From NCBI GenBank assembly GCA_050633525.1, contig JBOEGR010000027.1:50424-114423 (forward strand): 64,000 nucleotides of DNA, written 5' to 3'. The translations under genes were made by a program, and so were the position numbers. Below, in pieces: positions 34,953 to 44,155 of this stretch. Source of the stretch: CANLBN01 sp050633525. GTDB lineage: Bacteria; Pseudomonadota; Gammaproteobacteria; Pseudomonadales; Cellvibrionaceae. Numbering within the stretch: position 1 is the first letter of the stretch; each line of letters starts with the position of its first letter. The notes below the pieces were generated by a model. The model was not told the origin of the DNA. It was given only the letters and a program-made list of their open reading frames with translations, and searched no databases.

Positions 34953-36887
34953 TTAAAAAGTAGAGCTAAGTGTTAATTTGTATGAACGTCCTTCTTCAAT
35001 TAATTCAAATGCACTTTCGTCCAATACTGTTTTATTACCGACATTATCAATAGCAAAACGTACTCTTAAATCCTTATAAAGTGCTTTACTAATACCAATA
35101 TCAGCCACTGTATAACCATCAATCTCTTCAGTATTTTCGAGGTTAGTGTATTGCTTACTAAGGTATCGAACGCCTGCATCAAGACCTAAACCCGCTACCG
35201 GTAGTTTGTGAAAATAATTAATTTTTGCCGTATGCTTGGCACGATCATCTAACTCATTACCCGCGTTTTCACCCGAACGGTTTTCGGTATCAAGGTAGGT
35301 ATAGCTCAGGTTTAACTTTGCAGATTGACTATCATTATAAAAAGACCATTCTGTTTCGACACCTTGCAACAAAGCTTCTTCTACATTGGTATATTCTGCT
35401 GTTGTGACAGGAAACGGGCCACTAATATCGGTCACGGTTTCAGTTAAGGCAATCAGATCATCTATTTCTGAGCGGAAGAATGTCAGAGACCCACTGTTAT
35501 TTTTCTGTTTAAACGTGAAGCCCAGCTCAATGGTTTTACCTTTTTCTGGCTGCAAATCATCATTACCAATATAAATACGCGTAGGACCAGCACTTACTTC
35601 GTAAGCAGAAGAGCTTTCTCTTAGGGATGGAGCTAAATAACTTTCACCATAACCGATTTTAAAGCCAATTGATGGCGACAGCTGGGAAAACCAATTAATT
35701 TTAGGGCTGGCTTCATCGTCATATTTACTGTGAACATCGTAGGCCAAACCTAAGGTCAAGGTGCTAGCATCAGTAACAGTAATAAGGTCTTGGACAAAAA
35801 AGGTAGTCGCATCAATTTCATCGTTAAAAACAACGGTATCATCACGATCTGCTTTTTCTTCTCTATATTGGATACCGTAACTTAAGTAATTAGATTGATT
35901 TAATTCACCTTGCATATCGATTGATGCAGTATTTTCTATAATTTCCCAAACTGAAGTCCCCTCTTCTACATCAGAGTCACTTACAGTCACGCTAGCGACG
36001 GTATCGAATACGCCCAGTTGTGTTGAGTATTCAATACTGCCTAAACGACGCTTTACATCCAAATCAATTGTACCCAGACCAAAGAAACCATTATCAAGAT
36101 CACGGCCCTCTTCTTCACCGTACAAGACACCCAATTTAAGGCGATCTGATTCACCGAGATCAATACCGATATCCGCTTGAATGTTTTGAGTTTCATTTTC
36201 TGATTGTACTGTGGCTATATCATCGTCATCAAAAATAGCGTCTCTTGATTTACTCTCTGCTGCTATTGCCAAATCAACATTAGAGCTTAAAGGGCCCGCA
36301 GCGGAAACACTAAGGCCTTCGCCATCACCACCATTCGCACCATCAGTTTGCTTTCCATACAGCGATAAAGAGCCACTCCATTCTTCACCCGCCTGTCGAG
36401 TAATAATGTTGATCACCCCCGCTAAAGCATCTGCGCCGTAAAGGCTAGAACCCGGACCACGTATAATTTCGATACGCTCAATATTGGCAACAGGTACCCA
36501 GTTATAACGAAGGGCGGGAGCAAAAGGTAGGTTGCGATCAGTATTAGGAATACGACGACCATTCACCAATACAAGGGCTTGATCGGTATCATAACCTCGT
36601 ATCTGAGGTGCTTTGGCTGAGTTACGGCCCGTTACAACAAGCTGAATGCCGGGTGTTGTTTCCAGCACTTCTGTTACGTTGACGGCGCCACTTGCACGAA
36701 TCTCTTCCGCTGTCACAACGGTCACCGACCCAGCAAATTTTGTTGAATCTACTGGTGCCTTTGCCGATACAATCATTTTGTCCATTTCAAATGATGCTGC
36801 AGCATCGGCAGCGCTTGTAGCCGCTGATGACATTAAAGCAATACTTGCCCCCATACACAGTGCTAATGTATTTTTTTCAAAAAACAT
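34953..36887 (-). CDS. TonB-dependent outer-membrane receptor, probably for haem
   Basis: A 644-residue TonB-dependent receptor: leader about 1-27, a TonB-box-like stretch (DKMIVSA), plug domain (about 45-165 with QIRGYDTDQALVLVNGRRIP and IEIIRGPGSSLYGADALAGVINIITR) and a 22-strand barrel ending in LTLSSTF with C-terminal Phe. The barrel loop YLAPSLRES...NDDLQPEKGKT is comparable with the FRAP/NPDL region of haem receptors, but ligand histidines cannot be assigned, and some ferric-siderophore receptors look alike. It starts the Fur-controlled operon with hemS and tonB-exbBD. Confidence 0.9.
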   Translation of the reverse strand: MFFEKNTLALCMGASIALMSSAATSAADAAASFEMDKMIVSAKAPVDSTKFAGSVTVVTAEEIRASGAVNVTEVLETTPGIQLVVTGRNSAKAPQIRGYDTDQALVLVNGRRIPNTDRNLPFAPALRYNWVPVANIERIEIIRGPGSSLYGADALAGVINIITRQAGEEWSGSLSLYGKQTDGANGGDGEGLSVSAAGPLSSNVDLAIAAESKSRDAIFDDDDIATVQSENETQNIQADIGIDLGESDRLKLGVLYGEEEGRDLDNGFFGLGTIDLDVKRRLGSIEYSTQLGVFDTVASVTVSDSDVEEGTSVWEIIENTASIDMQGELNQSNYLSYGIQYREEKADRDDTVVFNDEIDATTFFVQDLITVTDASTLTLGLAYDVHSKYDDEASPKINWFSQLSPSIGFKIGYGESYLAPSLRESSSAYEVSAGPTRIYIGNDDLQPEKGKTIELGFTFKQKNNSGSLTFFRSEIDDLIALTETVTDISGPFPVTTAEYTNVEEALLQGVETEWSFYNDSQSAKLNLSYTYLDTENRSGENAGNELDDRAKHTAKINYFHKLPVAGLGLDAGVRYLSKQYTNLENTEEIDGYTVADIGISKALYKDLRVRFAIDNVGNKTVLDESAFELIEEGRSYKLTLSSTF

Positions 36888-37010
36888 ACTAAATAAAACC
36901 TAAGGTAAATGTGACAATGAGACCTTCGCACAAAAGCCATTTTGCTTTCATGCGGCATTAAAAACGTACTCAATCGGTCATTTATAAGCATAAACTCCCT
37001 CTTTCCGTGC

Positions 37011-37012
37011 NN
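37011..37012. other. two undetermined bases (NN)
   Basis: The sequence carries two ambiguous bases between the receptor start codon and its Fur box. They probably mark a contig join or base-call gap, so the true length of this promoter region is uncertain. Confidence 0.95.
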
Positions 37013-37103
37013 CTGAAAGCAAAATCATCTTCCGCGCAAAAGCCTCATAATTAAATTGATCTGAGAAATATCACTGGTGGGGCCAGAATCAACTCCATTC
37101 GAT

Positions 37104-37122
37104 AATGATAATAATTATCATT
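37104..37122. promoter_or_regulatory. Fur box of the receptor-hemS-tonB operon
   Basis: AATGATAATAATTATCATT is a perfect 9-1-9 palindrome. It lies 217 bp upstream of the receptor start at 36887, with the NN gap between. The rest of the 430-bp gap holds a set of imperfect 15-bp repeats (separate entry). Confidence 0.92.
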
Positions 37123-37238
37123 TAGTTTTGCAACAAATAATTTGTAAAATTTGTTTTATCGTTAGGGAAAAGGGTCTGAGGAGCTAGATATAGCCAGAAG
37201 AATGAGGAAAAGAGTACTAAACAATTTCTTACTGAGCA

Positions 37239-37297
37239 CTTAAGCTCAGAGAACTTAAACTCGAAGAGTTTAAACTTGGAGAGTGAACTTAGGGAAA
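37239..37297. repeat. imperfect 15-bp tandem repeats downstream of RND gene
   Basis: Three degenerate units, CTTAAGCTCAGAGAA, CTTAAACTCGAAGAG and TTTAAACTTGGAGAG, run from 37239 to 37283, and a fourth, weaker one follows. They create a TTAAACTC / GAGTTTAA hairpin (37255-37262 with 37266-37273 approximately). They lie just after the RND permease stop (minus strand) and may help end that transcript. Confidence 0.6.
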
Positions 37298-37317
37298 TGA
37301 TGCCTAGAAAATGAAAC

Positions 37318-40300
37318 CTAAAGAGTGGCTTTCCTAAAACGGTAGCGTTTTATACGCTCTAAGCCTAGATATAAGCCGGGAATAACAAACAAGGTAAGAC
37401 TAGTCGAAAAAGCCAAACCCCACACAATCACAGTGGCAATAGGTCCCCACAAGGCTGACTTACCGCCTAAGCCAAGCGCAAGGGAAGCCAAACCCGCAAT
37501 AGTAGTGAGCGAGGTAATTAAAATAGGCACTACTCGACGACGCCCAGAATAGATGATCGCATGTAGGGGTGACATCCCCCTATTACGGCGATCATTAGCC
37601 GCAGAGACCAAGACAATAGCCGCATTGACTGAAATACCCGCTAAAGCAACGGCACCATACATGGTATATAAACTAAAGGGGGTACGACTAACTGTTAAGC
37701 CAAACACAACGCCAATAAAGGCGAGAAAGACAGTAAATAAAATAATTAAGGGCTGAAAGTAGCTCCTAAATTGTGTGGCAATAATGAGATACATTAGCAA
37801 CAAACCAAACACAAATAGAATTAAAATATTATTTAAACTTTCGTTAATATCATCCAACAAACCACTTTGGTCAATTTGTAAATTGGGGTAATCTTTTTCT
37901 AGTTGTTGCCATAATGCTAAGACTTCACTATTAGCTTGCTTGGTATTAATTAACTCAGGGTCAACATCTGCAAACACAGTAATCGTACGTAAAAAATTAT
38001 AGTGAATAATCTGTATAGGGCCGTCAATGTAACGTGCATTCACTAGCTCGCTAAGAGGTATTTCCGCTCCCGAAGGCGTTACCATATAATGCGCTATCAC
38101 CTCGTCGATACTGAGCGCTTCTCTTACTTTTGCTTTGATTCTCAAACGCACTTCTTCGCCTTGATCTTGAAAAGCAGATACAATTTCACCATCAACTAGT
38201 AGCGATAAGGTTCGGCGAACGTCATTACTGTTAAGCCCCGATCGTAAAATTGCATCTTGATTTAGCTCTAGCAATAATACTTTTTGTCCAATAGAATCAT
38301 CCGATTTTATATCTCGAATACCGTTAATATTTTCCATTGAGTTCATTAATTTTTTTACAGCTGCACGAATATCATCCAGATTATTCCCTTGCACTTTCAA
38401 CTCAATCGGCGAGGTGGTTGGCGGCCCACCAGAGAGCCGCAAGAAACTAACATTCACAGGCCCAACAATCGCATTAACCTCTTTTTCGATATTTTGAATC
38501 ACCTCATCAACACTGGCCATCCCTTTTTGCTTAGGCAATAAACTCACGGTTACCTGACCAAACACACTACCGGCTAAAGGAGAGGTTTCGGTTAACTGCT
38601 GCCCGGCTGTACTCACCACTGAACGCACTTCATTCGGAGCTGTTTTTTCACGAACAATAGATTCGATACGCTCTGTAAATACTAACGTTTTTTCAAGCGG
38701 GGTTCCCGCAGGCATTTCAACATTGATATAAAACAAGCGCAGAGTGTCACTGGCAAAGAAATTGACTTTAACAAAGCCACCCACCATAAAAACAATAGCT
38801 AATGTTAAAGCGCCGACACCTAGCGCTAAAACTCTTAATGGATGACGTAAGGCACGAATTAATAATCGACTGTATCGATGCCTAAGCTGACGCAGGAAAA
38901 ATTGCCGGCGTTTTTGTAATCCATCATTATTATTTAACTTAACTTTAAAACCAATAATATGTGCAGGCAACATCCAATAGGCTTCTATCAAGCTAATCAG
39001 TAAAGCTAATGTCACCACAATAGGAACCACTTTCAAAAATTGGCCTAATATGCCCGGCAGCAGCATTAAAGGTAAAAAAGCAGCAATTGTTGTAAAGACT
39101 GAAGCGGTTACCGGTGCGATCACTTCTTTTAACCCTTCTATCGCGGCAGTGACACTATCAACACCGCGCTCTAAACGATAATAGATAGATTCAACCACGA
39201 CCACAGCATCATCAACTAACATCCCCAAACTGATAATAATACCAAGCAAAACCATCACATTTAGGGTTTCACCTTGACTATTGAGCACCCAGAAAACACC
39301 CGACAAAACAAAGGGAATTGCGATACTGGTGAGCAGTGACATTTTCAAACCAAGGAAAATAAATGTCACGACTAAAACCATAAATAAACCCAGCAACGCA
39401 TTGCTTTGCATTACTTTTAAGGCACTGCGCGTGAGCTCAGTCTGATCATCCACTAATACCAAACGAGCCCCTATTTGATCAGCATACTGATTTCTTTCGT
39501 CAATATAGGCTTTTATGCGTTCAACCATTTTTAGCGTATTAATATTGGGTGATTTAGCCACAGAAAGCATAACAGCAGGCTGGCCTTCATAAGTAACCAA
39601 TTCGGAAGGTTGCTCACGTCCACGCTCCACATTCGCAATGGTATTTAAAGGGACTTCTCCCGTTGGAGTCTTAATTCGTGTATTACCTAACTTTATGGGA
39701 TCGTTGTAGACACCTTGTAAACGCACTAGCCAATTTTGATTAGCGACCGTGAGATCCCCTGCCGAGGAATCTCGAAACGCACTCGAGATATTATTTGATA
39801 ACTCCGTGGGGTTTATACCTAAAGCCGTCAGTTTATCGGGTATAAAATTCACGTGTAACTCTGGCTCTACAAAGCCAAAATCCGTCACGCGATCAACCTC
39901 TCTAAAACTCGTTAATTCCTTATTAATCCGTTTAGCGTAACGACGTAAATTTTCATCCAATGCTGGCCCTGTAACGAGGACCGTCGCCGTTGGAAAACCA
40001 TTTGATGTTGTAATTTCAAATACAAAAGGCTTTTCTGCCGCATCAGGTAATTCAGGTTCTTTATTTTGAATTTCACGCCGTAAATCCGCCATGCGCTTAT
40101 CAAATTCGCGGCTAGGTAAATCATTAAAGCGTATTAATATAGTGGATAAATTATCTCGGCTTTGAGAGGTAACAAAACGAATATCAGTGATATTTTGAAT
40201 GGCATCTTCTATGGGGCTAGTGATGCGTCGCTCTACATCTTCTGCTGATGCGCCCGGCATTGTGGTAACAACTTGAATCCAATTAAAGTTGATCTCAGGA

Positions 40301-40404
40301 TCTTGCTGGCGCGGCATTGCCATATACGATAAAAAGCCAATCACAATAACGAGAAAAAAGGCTAAATTAGCAAGGACATCGTTTTTAAGAATGTTAGCGA
40401 ACAT
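37318..40404 (-). CDS. RND-family efflux permease
   Basis: A 1028-residue resistance-nodulation-division transporter of the HAE1/AcrB-like group: 12 membrane helices and two large periplasmic loops. The N-terminal PRQQDPEINFNWIQVVTTMPGASAEDVE segment and the helix-4 proton relay GMLVDDAVVVVESIYYRLERG are clear. It pumps drugs, solvents or other hydrophobic compounds out of the periplasm. The membrane-fusion gene lies 17 bp upstream; no outer-membrane channel gene follows, so a TolC-type protein from elsewhere must complete the pump. The substrate is unknown. Confidence 0.94.
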   Translation of the reverse strand: MFANILKNDVLANLAFFLVIVIGFLSYMAMPRQQDPEINFNWIQVVTTMPGASAEDVERRITSPIEDAIQNITDIRFVTSQSRDNLSTILIRFNDLPSREFDKRMADLRREIQNKEPELPDAAEKPFVFEITTSNGFPTATVLVTGPALDENLRRYAKRINKELTSFREVDRVTDFGFVEPELHVNFIPDKLTALGINPTELSNNISSAFRDSSAGDLTVANQNWLVRLQGVYNDPIKLGNTRIKTPTGEVPLNTIANVERGREQPSELVTYEGQPAVMLSVAKSPNINTLKMVERIKAYIDERNQYADQIGARLVLVDDQTELTRSALKVMQSNALLGLFMVLVVTFIFLGLKMSLLTSIAIPFVLSGVFWVLNSQGETLNVMVLLGIIISLGMLVDDAVVVVESIYYRLERGVDSVTAAIEGLKEVIAPVTASVFTTIAAFLPLMLLPGILGQFLKVVPIVVTLALLISLIEAYWMLPAHIIGFKVKLNNNDGLQKRRQFFLRQLRHRYSRLLIRALRHPLRVLALGVGALTLAIVFMVGGFVKVNFFASDTLRLFYINVEMPAGTPLEKTLVFTERIESIVREKTAPNEVRSVVSTAGQQLTETSPLAGSVFGQVTVSLLPKQKGMASVDEVIQNIEKEVNAIVGPVNVSFLRLSGGPPTTSPIELKVQGNNLDDIRAAVKKLMNSMENINGIRDIKSDDSIGQKVLLLELNQDAILRSGLNSNDVRRTLSLLVDGEIVSAFQDQGEEVRLRIKAKVREALSIDEVIAHYMVTPSGAEIPLSELVNARYIDGPIQIIHYNFLRTITVFADVDPELINTKQANSEVLALWQQLEKDYPNLQIDQSGLLDDINESLNNILILFVFGLLLMYLIIATQFRSYFQPLIILFTVFLAFIGVVFGLTVSRTPFSLYTMYGAVALAGISVNAAIVLVSAANDRRNRGMSPLHAIIYSGRRRVVPILITSLTTIAGLASLALGLGGKSALWGPIATVIVWGLAFSTSLTLFVIPGLYLGLERIKRYRFRKATL

Positions 40405-40421
40405 AAGGTCGGGTACTAGGT

Positions 40422-41528
40422 CTAGGGCTCAGTAGAAAGCTGGATTTCTTGATCGATATTGATACCGAAGCGGCCATCCGTCAATACCGGCGTCAATTCC
40501 GTCAAGATCTCAGTATAAGCCAATGGGTAAGGTTGCCCTTCTTTCGCATTACTGAGCGATTCAAATTTAGCCCTTACCTTTTCTTTACCTTGTGAAGCAT
40601 ACAAAATACCAAGAGCACCTTTGCGTAAAGATAAATATTCAGCAGGTAAAGCAGGTAAAGCGTGCACCCAAACCAGCTCACCAAAGCCACCCGGCAAAGG
40701 AAGCGATTGATCAAATAACAAACGAACCTCTTGGGTTCGACGAGTACTATCAATAGCAGGCGTAACGGACCTTAAGCTGAGCGGAAAGTGTTGACCATTT
40801 TGCAAGAAGTAAACATCCTGGCTAGCTTGAAGTACCCGTGCTTCGGCTGGGCTCAAAAATGCAGAGAGTTCTAAATTAGTGGCATCCATCACTCTAATGA
40901 GCGGGGTACCCACTGATGCTAGCTGACCTATTGTTGCTGAGCGCTCTACAACAACAGCCGTAAAGGGAGCACGAATAATACACTTATCAACAGAGTTTAA
41001 AGCCAGCTGGTTTGCCGCTCGCGCGCTACCCTGATTCGCTTTATTACGCTCATGCTCACTTTGCAGGCGGTCTAGTTCTTGTTTTGAAATATTCTTTTGT
41101 TTAAACAGCCTTCTTGCTCTTTGGTAATCTAATTCGCTTAATTTAGCACTGGCGTTGCTCGCCTTAAGTTGAGCAGATGATTGCTGCAAGCGGTATTGTT
41201 CATCACTGCAGTTGAGCTCTATTAGTGCGTCACCTTGGCTCACTGTATCACCTACTTGCGCATGAACTTTGACCACTGTGGCGCTTAGCTCTGCACTCAA
41301 GGTTGAGTTATTTAAACTGATCGCTTGAGCCGGACGATAGAAAGTGTAATCAACCAGTAATTCTGACAATGCTTTGGTCACTATTTTGCTGATTTTTTCC
41401 TTTTCTTCGATTATGGGTTCTTTTCCGCATGCACTTAATATGAGGGTGGATAGCAGCATTAAGATTGCTTTAGTATTAAAGGCTTGCCTAACCAAGGTGA
41501 CTAGGGTTAACAAAAAGGTCTTTTCCAT
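40422..41528 (-). CDS. RND efflux membrane-fusion lipoprotein
   Basis: A 368-residue periplasmic adaptor: leader with lipobox LSAC (Cys34), lipoyl halves (ATVVKVHAQVGDTVSQGDALIELNCSD and CIIRAPFTAVVVERSATIGQLASVGTPLIRV) flanking a helical hairpin with coiled-coil heptads (about 105-175), then beta-barrel and membrane-proximal domains. The leader is longer than usual (33 residues); a later ATG at 41459 lacks a ribosome site. It pairs with the RND permease that follows. No regulator gene is adjacent. Confidence 0.93.
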   Translation of the reverse strand: MEKTFLLTLVTLVRQAFNTKAILMLLSTLILSACGKEPIIEEKEKISKIVTKALSELLVDYTFYRPAQAISLNNSTLSAELSATVVKVHAQVGDTVSQGDALIELNCSDEQYRLQQSSAQLKASNASAKLSELDYQRARRLFKQKNISKQELDRLQSEHERNKANQGSARAANQLALNSVDKCIIRAPFTAVVVERSATIGQLASVGTPLIRVMDATNLELSAFLSPAEARVLQASQDVYFLQNGQHFPLSLRSVTPAIDSTRRTQEVRLLFDQSLPLPGGFGELVWVHALPALPAEYLSLRKGALGILYASQGKEKVRAKFESLSNAKEGQPYPLAYTEILTELTPVLTDGRFGINIDQEIQLSTEP

Positions 41529-41613
41529 TTCAATTTAATCTCTACAGAGCGCTTTACTATTCTATATCACTTTTATTTTATAAACTGTAACACTATTACC
41601 AAGTTAATCATTA

Positions 41614-42018
41614 TTAAGGCAAATAAATAATCACTTGCCGGTTTTGGCTGGCATGCCGATGTTCCCAAAGATAAATACCTTGCCATGTTCCCAGTAACAA
41701 ACAACGGTTTTGATAAGGAATGGATAGAGAGGTTGAGGTCAGTGACGCTTTAATATGAGCCGGCATATCATCAGCTCCCTCGAATGTGTGGGTATATAGG
41801 GGATCGTTTTCAGGCACCAAACGATTTAACCAATGTTCAAGATCAATTTTCGCGCTAGTGTCAGCGTTTTCCTGAATAAGTAAGCTAGCCGAAGTATGCT
41901 GTATATAAAGCGTACATAAACCTTCTGCAACATTAGCCCGATCTACGACCGCCTCAACTTCTTTGGTAATCTCATGTAAGCCTTGATTATTGACCTTTAT
42001 ATCGATTGTTACAATCAT
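41614..42018 (-). CDS. yjbQ: YjbQ-family protein (UPF0047)
   Basis: A 134-residue single-domain protein of the YjbQ/UPF0047 family with the hallmark YIQHTSASLLIQENAD and GTWQGIYLWEHR motifs. Members are annotated as having weak thiamine-phosphate synthase activity, but the cellular role is open. It stands alone; upstream 260 bp separate it from divergent trmA and hold a few short palindromes (GGCCTTAGGCC near 42181) and no clear promoter pair. Confidence 0.9.
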   Translation of the reverse strand: MIVTIDIKVNNQGLHEITKEVEAVVDRANVAEGLCTLYIQHTSASLLIQENADTSAKIDLEHWLNRLVPENDPLYTHTFEGADDMPAHIKASLTSTSLSIPYQNRCLLLGTWQGIYLWEHRHASQNRQVIIYLP

Positions 42019-42278
42019 TTCACCTTCTCTTTTAAGCTATGCCCTTTCACCCTGTCGGATATGACCAAACAGTCTATCGAACGCTTCATATTGGTATCGA
42101 ACATCAAAATGGCCTCAGGGAATACTAACTTAATAATTGACTCGTCATTACAGACTGAAAATACGGTATACTAATGACTTGGCCTTAGGCCTGCCTCTAC
42201 GAAGTAAAATCGCTCTTAAGGTAAGGCCCCTTTTAAGGCTACTATCAAGGCCAATATTCACACTGTATACCATAAATT

Positions 42279-43391
42279 ATGTCTTCAATCTCTGCAATCG
42301 ATACGCTCAATTACGACAAACAGTTTAAACAAAAGATCACTCTTTTTGAAAAACAACTCAATAAGTTAACGCAAACCTTGAGTAAACCCATACCTTGTGA
42401 AATTGAGGCTTTCTCGTCACCAAAAGAACATTACCGATTAAGAACAGAATTTAAAGTATGGCAGCAAGGCAGCACCGCTCAATATGCGATGTCAGACCCT
42501 GAAACTAAAAAACCAGTGTTTATAGATACCTTCCCTATTGCATCAAAAGCCATCAATGAACTAATGCCACTATTATTAGAGGCCATTAATGGAAATGAGC
42601 TTTTACGTAAGAAGTGCTTCCAAGTTGAATTTTTGAACACCTTAAGTGGCGATATGCTAGTCACTCTCATTTACCATAAAGCCTTGAATGAAGATTGGAT
42701 AGCCGCGATAAAACCTATTAAGGAAAACCTAGGCATTCATATCGTTGGCCGCAGCCGCAAACAGAAAGTGATTTTGGATCAAGACTTTGTAGACGAGATA
42801 TTAAGTGTTAAGGGAAAAGATTATTACTACAAACAAATTGAAGGTAGCTTTACTCAACCTAATGGCAAAGTTTGCGAGCTGATGCTCACATGGGCAGTTG
42901 AAAATAGCGAGAATTTAGGGGGGGATTTACTTGAACTATATTGCGGTAACGGCAATTTTACTCTACCCCTATCAAAGAATTTCGACAAGGTCTTAGCGAC
43001 TGAGATTTCAAAAACTTCAGTCAATGCCGCTTTATATAACATTAAAAAGAACAACATCGATAACATTGAAATTGCGCGCATGTCGAGCGAAGAATTTGTT
43101 CAAGCCATGGATAAAGTGCGCGAATTTAGGCGTTTAAAGTCTATCGAGCTTGATGACTATCAATTTTCTACTGTATTTGTTGATCCACCCAGAGCGGGCC
43201 TTGATGAAAAAACGGTAGATATGGTAAAACGATTTGATCACATTATTTATATTTCTTGTAACCCAGAGACCTTAGTCAATAACTTGCAAGAATTGTGTAA
43301 AACACATGAAATAAAAGCATTGGCTGCCTTTGATCAATTCCCCTATACTCATCACTTAGAAACAGGTGTCGTATTATCTAAAATAGATTGA
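42279..43391 (+). CDS. trmA: tRNA (uracil-54 C5)-methyltransferase
   Basis: A 370-residue TrmA that makes ribothymidine at U54 of tRNA with SAM. The SAM motif LLELYCGNGNFTLPLS (about 217-232), VFVDPPRAGLD and the catalytic cysteine motif YISCNPETL (about 323-331) are present. The N-terminus lacks the four-Cys iron-sulfur motif of RlmC/RlmD, and the length is right for TrmA. Convergent with the histidine kinase gene 8 bp away. Confidence 0.95.
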   Translation: MSSISAIDTLNYDKQFKQKITLFEKQLNKLTQTLSKPIPCEIEAFSSPKEHYRLRTEFKVWQQGSTAQYAMSDPETKKPVFIDTFPIASKAINELMPLLLEAINGNELLRKKCFQVEFLNTLSGDMLVTLIYHKALNEDWIAAIKPIKENLGIHIVGRSRKQKVILDQDFVDEILSVKGKDYYYKQIEGSFTQPNGKVCELMLTWAVENSENLGGDLLELYCGNGNFTLPLSKNFDKVLATEISKTSVNAALYNIKKNNIDNIEIARMSSEEFVQAMDKVREFRRLKSIELDDYQFSTVFVDPPRAGLDEKTVDMVKRFDHIIYISCNPETLVNNLQELCKTHEIKALAAFDQFPYTHHLETGVVLSKID

Positions 43392-43399
43392 TGAAATTA

Positions 43400-44140
43400 T
43401 TAAGGTAGACGTATTTCAAATACTCCACCCCCTAAAGTACCACCGTTATAGAGTTTAATCTGCCCTCGTGTTTCACCTTGACGATGAAAGTGAGCTATTT
43501 TTGCAGCAAAAAACAAACCTAATTGTGTACTGTCCGTTGCACCCTTGTTATTATTTTCTAATTCGGCAGCATCAATCATAAAGTTAGGAAAACCATTTCC
43601 GTCGTCTTCAATTTTTATCAATAACTGTTTATCTTCCATTTCTGCAGAAATACTCACTTGCTTCTGAGCGTAACGTGCGGAGTTAATCAATACATTGTGA
43701 ATGACGTTACCGATCAACTCATTATCATAAAACCATGCCAGATCAGGGTCACAATCAATCGAAAGCTCTACACCTTTTGTTCTAAAAAGCACATCGTTAC
43801 GAGCCACTTGATCGTCAAATGTTTCTGAAATATAGTTTTCATCCAAATTAAAAGGCAGGTTTTTTTCATTTAGACGATAAATAGTAAGCAATTGAATTAA
43901 CTCGGAATTAATTCTAGAGGCTTCATATTGCAATACCGAAAAATGATTTTTCTGTATATCATCTTGTGGCGGAGCATGATCTATCACCTCCTCTAGCGAG
44001 GTTAACAGCATCCCTAGAGAATTTTTCATATCATGCACACTAGATGCTAATACAAAAGAAAAATCCAAACCTTGCTCTTCTTTGTCATGGGCTCTGCTAG
44101 GCAGCCCCATCATATCGTCATCTAAAAAATCATCTGACAT
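43400..44140 (-). CDS. cytoplasmic sensor histidine kinase
   Basis: A 246-residue kinase with no membrane span and no sensor domain. The phospho-acceptor helix reads SSVHDMKNSLGML (His36), then the HATPase domain with N-box NVIHNVLINSARYA, G1 DDGNGFP and G2 LGLFFAAKIA. AGGTAATCACT precedes the ATG. It follows the response-regulator/TPR gene with a 15-bp gap and would be its partner. The signal is probably received from another protein. Confidence 0.88.
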   Translation of the reverse strand: MSDDFLDDDMMGLPSRAHDKEEQGLDFSFVLASSVHDMKNSLGMLLTSLEEVIDHAPPQDDIQKNHFSVLQYEASRINSELIQLLTIYRLNEKNLPFNLDENYISETFDDQVARNDVLFRTKGVELSIDCDPDLAWFYDNELIGNVIHNVLINSARYAQKQVSISAEMEDKQLLIKIEDDGNGFPNFMIDAAELENNNKGATDSTQLGLFFAAKIAHFHRQGETRGQIKLYNGGTLGGGVFEIRLP

Positions 44141-44155
44141 AGTGATTACCTGTTA

